In this document: positions 7,729 to 11,500 of the stretch, piece by piece
How the letters are laid out: each line of letters starts with the position of its first letter
How positions within the stretch are numbered: position 1 is the stretch's first letter
DNA from: Phoronis ovalis
Taxonomy: Eukaryota > Phoronida > Phoronidae
Reading direction: 5' to 3'
DNA length: 11,500 bases
Assembly: GCA_028565635.1 (NCBI GenBank)
Contig: JAOXYB010052646.1
Span: 1 to 11,500 of the forward strand
The notes under the pieces: model-generated
Database searches by the model: none
Told to the model about the DNA's origin: nothing
What the model saw: only the letters and a program-made list of their open reading frames with translations
Translations under genes and position numbers: made by a program

Positions 7729-9291
7729 CTAAACACCTCCAACACTGGGGTTTCTTGAGCCACCTACTATGGCAGCAATTTTGACAGCCAGTCCTCCAAC
7801 CTTTGCTTCTTGCAACTCTTCGTCTGGCATAACCTATATAGAACAAACATTAGTAAAGCAGGTGCAGTTTTCAAATACTTTATATCATGATTTTTATATC
7901 ATAAATGATTAAGCATTCTGTGAATGCTGAGAAAAACTATATATCCTAGTCAGTAAAAGCCAATGAGAGATTTTAGAACACTACAAATAAGAGACTCTTT
8001 GCGGGATTGCAGATATCTTTATCTGTCTTGTGAAGCTTAGGGTGTTCCATTAAAAATTATCAGGAAACTAAATTTCTTTTGTCTCTCCCTAACCTAGTTA
8101 TTCAAAATAATTTCAACCTCCCCCTCTCATAGTAAAAATTTTTGCTCACCAATACTAAAAACGTTTTTATTATGCCTTCCCCTGTATCTAGAACTTTATA
8201 CAACCTCTATACCCCCATAATCAGGTGCCCCCCTTGATAAGTCCCAGAAGGCACAAAATGTTGTGCAACTAGTGCAAAGAATAAACAGCCCCTACTTCAC
8301 AAAATTGTGTTTCCTACACAAGGTTTACATAGAAGTATGATAATAATTTACCCTGTCAACTATGTGTCTGTAGACTTTACCATCAGTACCAACGTAAAAC
8401 TGTGAGTATCCATCATGCCACCTGTAATGTAATATTTGGGATCATAAGGCACCAAGAGCATAAAAACAATACTTCATGCACTAAAGAGCCTGCAAATGCC
8501 AGTAGAAACTCTATAGAGCCTCTTTAAAACAATTTCCTAAGGGAAGGGCTGTCTAGCAGAAAGCCACAAAAGGTTCAATACTTAGGTAAGTAAAAAGATC
8601 ACCGCATGATATAGCTATTGTCTTAGAATGAGTAGATGGATATCTAGGGTTATATATTACAACTATCTAACTTAATATTAAGTCATTCGTTCACGAAATA
8701 TGTCCCTCATCGGATAGCCTTTTACTATTACTTTGGTGGTACATAGTTCAACTGGATGCACTAGCCTCATTGTCTGGGGTGGATAGGTTCATTTTAGCCT
8801 CATAGTCTAGATTTCTAATATTCTTTAAAATTGTAATGGTCACCAAATTTGAAGAAATAATCCCACCACTTTGGCCACTGTTGCTCATGTCTCCAGACAG
8901 GTGAAAGGCACATTATTTATACCTCAGTCTGTGCTTGTGTATATGTTATTCACTGAAGCAAAGGCATAAAATGGACCACCTCAAGAACTGATCACCAAAC
9001 TAGTAATATTATTAGTAGCGAACTAGTAAATATAACATTACTATAATATTAGTTATTAATCAATATACATACTTCGACACGTCTTCCTTAGATTTTTTGT
9101 ACTCCCAAGGAAAGAACTTCCAGATTTTAATAGATTCCCATTGTGGAACACCTGTGATGCGCCAACGTACACAAATTGTGCCATTTTCTTTATTCTGCGT
9201 GATGCTCAGCAACACCATTTTCACATTAGAATATTTAAAGCGGGCCCAGGCTCTAAGTTTAAAGACTTGAATCACATATGCTGATATTCCT
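7729..9291 (-). CDS. C6orf136: DUF2358 / C6orf136-like protein, last three exons (5' partial)
   Basis: Uncharacterised DUF2358 family protein; its biochemical role is unknown. Exons on the - strand: 9291-9073, 8421-8352, 7833-7729. They carry 72, 23 and 34 full codons plus a junction Lys, ending at TAG (7729-7731). The first exon begins mid-codon after acceptor TTTCATTACAG and reads GISAYVIQVFKLRAWARF, then NGTICVRWRITGVP, the family's VRWR core. Donor GTATGT at 9072 and acceptor ACATTACAG join AA|G as Lys to give KWHDGYSQFYVGTDGKVYRH, the conserved aromatic-rich block. Donor GTAAAT and acceptor CTATATAG then add VMPDEE and a hydrophobic tail (VGGLAVKIAAIVGG). All three exons stay in phase across two introns, which strongly supports the model. 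The N-terminal part of the protein is missing; no matching exon was found up to 11500. The ATG at 9314 is intronic and is not the start. Orthology to human C6orf136 rests on motif similarity recalled without a search. Confidence 0.85.
7834..8351 (-). other. Intron between last two exons of DUF2358 gene
   Basis: 518-base phase-0 intron on the - strand (donor AGG|GTAAAT at 8351, acceptor CTATATAG at 7834-7835). It contains a cytosine-rich + strand stretch (about 8090-8240, several CCCC runs), which is a guanine-rich stretch in the transcript. No gene was seen inside. Confidence 0.8.
8422..9072 (-). other. Intron between first two visible DUF2358 exons
   Basis: 651-base phase-2 intron on the - strand (donor GTATGT at 9072, acceptor AAATATTACATTACAG at 8422-8423). 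Near its 5' end, 8999-9055 is an imperfect palindrome built of ACTAGTAATATTATT-like arms. A short direct repeat TAGCCTCATnGTCT occurs at about 8762 and 8796. No open frame of interest was seen. Confidence 0.8.
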
Positions 9292-10059
9292 CTGTAATGA
9301 AATAAATATATCAATATTAAAACAGCAAATGTAATCTACAATATGACATGGAAAAAAGTGGACATATTAGGATTTAGATTAAACTAACTAATGCAAATAA
9401 TTCCTAATATGTATTTATTGCATTATTATCTAAAAAGAGTACATATTAATGAAAGCACAAGTGCTTCCCCAGCACCACACCACAAGTGTACGATTATACA
9501 TTTATAACCAAAATGTATTTCGTAATAATTATAAAATTTGTCAGAATGCATTGTATATACTATTACATAATCATACCATTTAATTTACAAAACATATACA
9601 ATTTAATATAATTATAATTGTTATCATGTGTTTCCTCCTAATAATCTGTTCACATTATTTAAGACGGGGTGAAAAACACGCAAGTTGCTGTGGGATTTAA
9701 CTTTCTTCTTGTAAGAACTATTACCAAGAAGGAAAAATGTAATTTTGTCTCGCAAATTCTGACTCATCTGAAATGCATTTTTTTACAGAAGTTGCTCGAT
9801 TCTCATCTCAAACAAATACAACAGATCGAAGATATATGATGCCACCCATGTGACTGCCTGACAACAGTGTAACACCTATTGTTAATGCTGAAAAATTGTC
9901 TACCCTGTTGATTTGATTATATCCTCAGAATGATGCAAGCAATTTCTTTCAAATTTGGAGGTGCATTACACAACAGGTTGAACTTTTGTTCATAAATTCA
10001 TGTGAAAATGGTTGGCATGGCAATGGTGTTTATTTTACAATTTTTTAGAAAAAGTGACG
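9292..10059. other. Stretch upstream of visible DUF2358 exons, no gene identified
   Basis: Very AT-rich sequence, presumably an intron of the - strand DUF2358 gene. I searched the - strand for the missing upstream exon, which must end two bases into a codon at a GT donor. The best open stretch (9767-9624) does not fit in phase or sequence. Nothing else was recognised. Confidence 0.4.
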
Positions 10060-10106
10060 AATTGTATTTTTTTGCAGTAATTCTCATTATAGTAAGTAAA
10101 CAATAC
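10060..10106 (+). repeat. Left arm of a perfect 47-bp inverted repeat
   Basis: The 47 bases here are the exact reverse complement of 10910-10956. On this strand the arm reads a T7 run, GCAG, 14 bases, then GTAAGTAAAC, so it contains an acceptor-like and a donor-like sequence. Identity stops at 10107 on the inner side. On the outer side only a weak TTTATTTTA similarity continues. Confidence 0.9.
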
Positions 10107-10178
10107 ATTATGATGTAAATTTCCATGTAAGGAAATGTTTTAAGAAAAAATTAGATCATGTTTTATCAATTAGTGACG

Positions 10179-10210
10179 ATGCCTCGTTATTCTGTAGGAA
10201 GATCAACAGG
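10179..10210 (+). CDS. Weak candidate first exon, + strand
   Basis: ATG at 10179 opens MPRYSVGRST plus two bases and meets a strong donor, AGG|GTAAGT at 10211. The next exon would have to begin with one base completing a codon; none was found before the window ends. The peptide is not one I recognise. The strong donor is the only real support, so this could be a true small initiating exon or chance. Confidence 0.15.
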
Positions 10211-10833
10211 GTAAGTAACGCAACTGCCGGGTAATAGCAAATGTTAACATTGGCAGTACAAATTATTTTGTATTTATTTACATATGATATAAAATTTTCT
10301 GTTTTCATTTATGACTTTTACATATATGTAGTAAAAATAGTTATCTATTTTAAATTCGTTCGTTCCATTTATTTGTCACAAAATCAACACAAATGGACTT
10401 TACTACTCTTATTGAACGGCAATAATATGACGCCATCATGTTTACATTTCGGAAAAAACAGTCTAACGATAAACAAACAAGGTTACTTAAAATATATTGT
10501 TTTTGAAATAAATATCTTCCTTGTTATGTTTTTGCAAAGGCCAGAATCTAAATATTATCAGTTTTGTAGCCGCAGAATTAGCATATTTATTAATACTGTT
10601 TTACTTGGTGCTACATTTGGACCCTGGTCATAATGTTTACCTAATTTTATAAATTAGATGGTGATAGCTGGATCAAACTAAAAATTAATGTACATTATCT
10701 TCGGAGGATAAGGATTAAAATGTTTCTGTCACATCCATCACAATGGACAAATATTCGTATGGTAATACTGTGCATTGTATCATATATGCTATCAGATTTG
10801 TATGAGAATGAGAATTAAGTTATAAAATATACA

Positions 10834-10905
10834 ATGTTTCACAAACTATCATATATTTTCCTTGTGAAAGTCATTCAAGAAGAAATAGAAATTTGGTTGG
10901 TTAAG
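10834..10905 (+). CDS. Weak candidate exon beside the inverted repeat
   Basis: ATG at 10834 begins 24 codons (MFHKLSYIFLVKVIQEEIEI, then WLVK) that end exactly at a near-ideal donor, AAG|GTAAGT (10906). An in-frame TAA lies upstream at 10816-10818. No matching next exon is visible before 11500, and the peptide is unrecognised. Listed only because of the donor and open frame. Confidence 0.12.
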
Positions 10906-10909
10906 GTAA

Positions 10910-10956
10910 GTATTGTTTACTTACTATAATGAGAATTACTGCAAAAAAATACAATT
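10910..10956 (-). repeat. Right arm of a perfect 47-bp inverted repeat
   Basis: Exact reverse complement of 10060-10106, including the T7 run and the GTAAGTAAAC end. On the + strand it begins four bases after a GTAAGT donor-like sequence at 10906. If both arms were in one transcript, they could form a 47-bp perfectly paired stem with an 803-base loop. Confidence 0.9.
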
Positions 10957-11262
10957 ATTTTCATTATTAAAATAAAATTAAACTTGTCCATGCCTTAAAC
11001 ATTTTGAAAGGGACAGCTCTTCCATTTGTCAATCATGTCAGTTAATATACTACCGCTTAAAGGTACAGGACAAAAATTTAACATTTATACCCAGAGAAGA
11101 TTTTTTATGATTTAAATCTATAAATTCAAAACAAAAGCTGCCTTCTGACTAAAATAACTGGAAGAAGGAAAATACTTTTGTTCTCTGTAATTATTTTTTC
11201 TAAATCTTCAGTTTTATATTTTTAGTAAAATACTTCCTTTTTAGTAATACCATATTTCCCCT
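10957..11262. other. AT-rich stretch, nothing recognised
   Basis: Between the right repeat arm and the iterated motifs at the window's right edge I see only short open frames, for example about 20 codons around 10980-11043 on the + strand. None has a recognisable product, and I saw no RNA gene. Confidence 0.4.
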
Positions 11263-11322
11263 GGGCAATTATAAAAAAAAACATTTCTAGGAGGGCAACT
11301 ATTAGAGAGGTAGCAATTATTA
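11263..11322. repeat. Iterated GGGCAAYTAT motif
   Basis: Three related motifs lie close together: GGGCAATTAT (11263-11272), GGGCAACTATTAGAGAG (11293-11309) and GTAGCAATTATTA (11310-11322). This pattern recalls short iterated blocks seen in invertebrate repetitive elements, although I cannot name the family. It lies just left of the GCGCTT cluster and may belong to the same element. Confidence 0.45.
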
Positions 11323-11340
11323 ATTTTCTTTTTGAACACC

Positions 11341-11500
11341 ACTAGGCTCATTCAGACTTACGACTTAGAGCGCTTCACAATAGAGCGCTTTATAATAATG
11401 CGCTTCAGCCTCTAGTGTGTACACGATTAATTCGCTTCAAGAGCATTAAAATAAAGCGCATCAAGCAAAAATTAATCCTCTTCCCGAGGTGAATTAACTT
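11341..11500. repeat. GCGCTT-motif cluster, possible transposon end
   Basis: GAGCGCTT occurs at 11368-11375 and 11383-11390, GCGCTTCA at 11400-11407, CGCTTCAAG at 11433-11441, and the inverted form AAGCGCATCAAG at 11454-11465. They are set in otherwise AT-rich sequence with a local rise in GC. Subterminal arrays of short direct and inverted motifs are typical of DNA transposons and MITEs. No terminal inverted repeat pair or target-site duplication can be shown because the window ends here. Confidence 0.4.

Larger units (their letters stand above)
10107..10909. other. Spacer between the inverted-repeat arms
   Basis: 803 bases between the two 47-bp arms. They hold an open frame of 130 codons (10241-10633, +) rich in Phe, Tyr and Ile with no recognisable domain, which I treat as chance in AT-rich DNA. 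They also hold two weak + strand exon candidates. No transposase or reverse-transcriptase remnant was recognised, so a classical transposon with these arms as termini is not supported. Confidence 0.5.

Noticed and set aside
7661-7846. 61-codon - strand open frame from ATG 7846
   Set aside because: It overlaps the last DUF2358 exon in a different frame and has Cys/Arg/Trp-rich out-of-frame composition; the phase from the upstream exon selects the other frame, ending at 7729.
8762-8812. Short direct repeat TAGCCTCATnGTCT in a DUF2358 intron
   Set aside because: Only about 14 bases twice, with no further similarity; too small to interpret.
8999-9055. Imperfect palindrome of TAATATTA-type arms, considered as transposon ends
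   Set aside because: Made of low-complexity AT sequence with mismatches and an indel; may fold near the donor but does not support an element.
9060-9314. Taking the ATG at 9314 (- strand) as the start of a complete 84-residue protein
   Set aside because: The first seven codons are intronic sequence ending in the acceptor TTTCATTACAG, and the last codons read through the GTATGT donor. Family similarity begins at the acceptor and continues in the 8421-8352 exon.
9624-9767. 47-codon open stretch on the - strand (MSQNLRDKITFFLLG...) preceded by TTTCAG, considered as the missing DUF2358 upstream exon
   Set aside because: It has no donor in the required phase, ends in its own stop, and only LRDKI loosely recalls the family; not enough to call.
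10241-10633. 130-codon + strand open frame
   Set aside because: Strongly biased to Phe, Tyr, Ile and Leu from AT-rich DNA, with no motif and no splice context; treated as chance.
1-11500. CRISPR arrays, bacterial operons, tRNA or rRNA genes
   Set aside because: None seen: no regularly spaced repeats, no tRNA-like cloverleaf sequence noticed, and the gene structure is clearly eukaryotic.

Overview
The window is animal nuclear DNA. It is AT-rich, with GT-AG introns, split genes, long non-coding stretches and retrotransposon debris. The retrotransposon fragment at the left edge is of a LINE type common in marine invertebrates such as molluscs, cnidarians and lancelets. I therefore infer a non-vertebrate metazoan, but the sequence alone does not fix the phylum.

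Layout. (1) Bases 1 to about 818 are the 3' end of a decayed LINE-type retrotransposon on the + strand: the reverse-transcriptase C-terminus with a degenerate zinc knuckle, then a 3' UTR, AATAAA and an ATTGAA-type tail. (2) Bases 819 to about 1288 hold the presumed promoter and 5' UTR exon of the next gene, with an ETS/GABP-like ACCGGAAGTG site. (3) Bases 1644-6140, + strand, carry a complete seven-exon gene (six coding exons) for PRPF38B. This is a PRP38-domain spliceosome protein with an arginine/serine-rich tail, 397 residues as I splice it. (4) Bases 6141-7728 are intergenic or shared 3' UTR sequence. (5) Bases 9291-7729, - strand, carry the last three exons of a DUF2358 (C6orf136-like) protein. 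Its 5' exons were not found and probably lie beyond the window. (6) Bases 9292-11500 have no confident gene. They contain a perfect 47-bp inverted repeat with 803 bp between the arms, two weak candidate + strand first exons, and at the right edge short iterated motifs that look like part of a transposable element.

The two real genes converge tail to tail. Nothing in the sequence links them functionally: one product acts in pre-mRNA splicing, and the other belongs to an uncharacterised family. The window is largely an ordinary gene neighbourhood. The points most worth a second look are the possible self-limiting splice choices in PRPF38B (a decoy acceptor leading to an early stop, and a donor that itself contains an in-frame stop), the long perfect inverted repeat, and the repeated motifs at the right edge.
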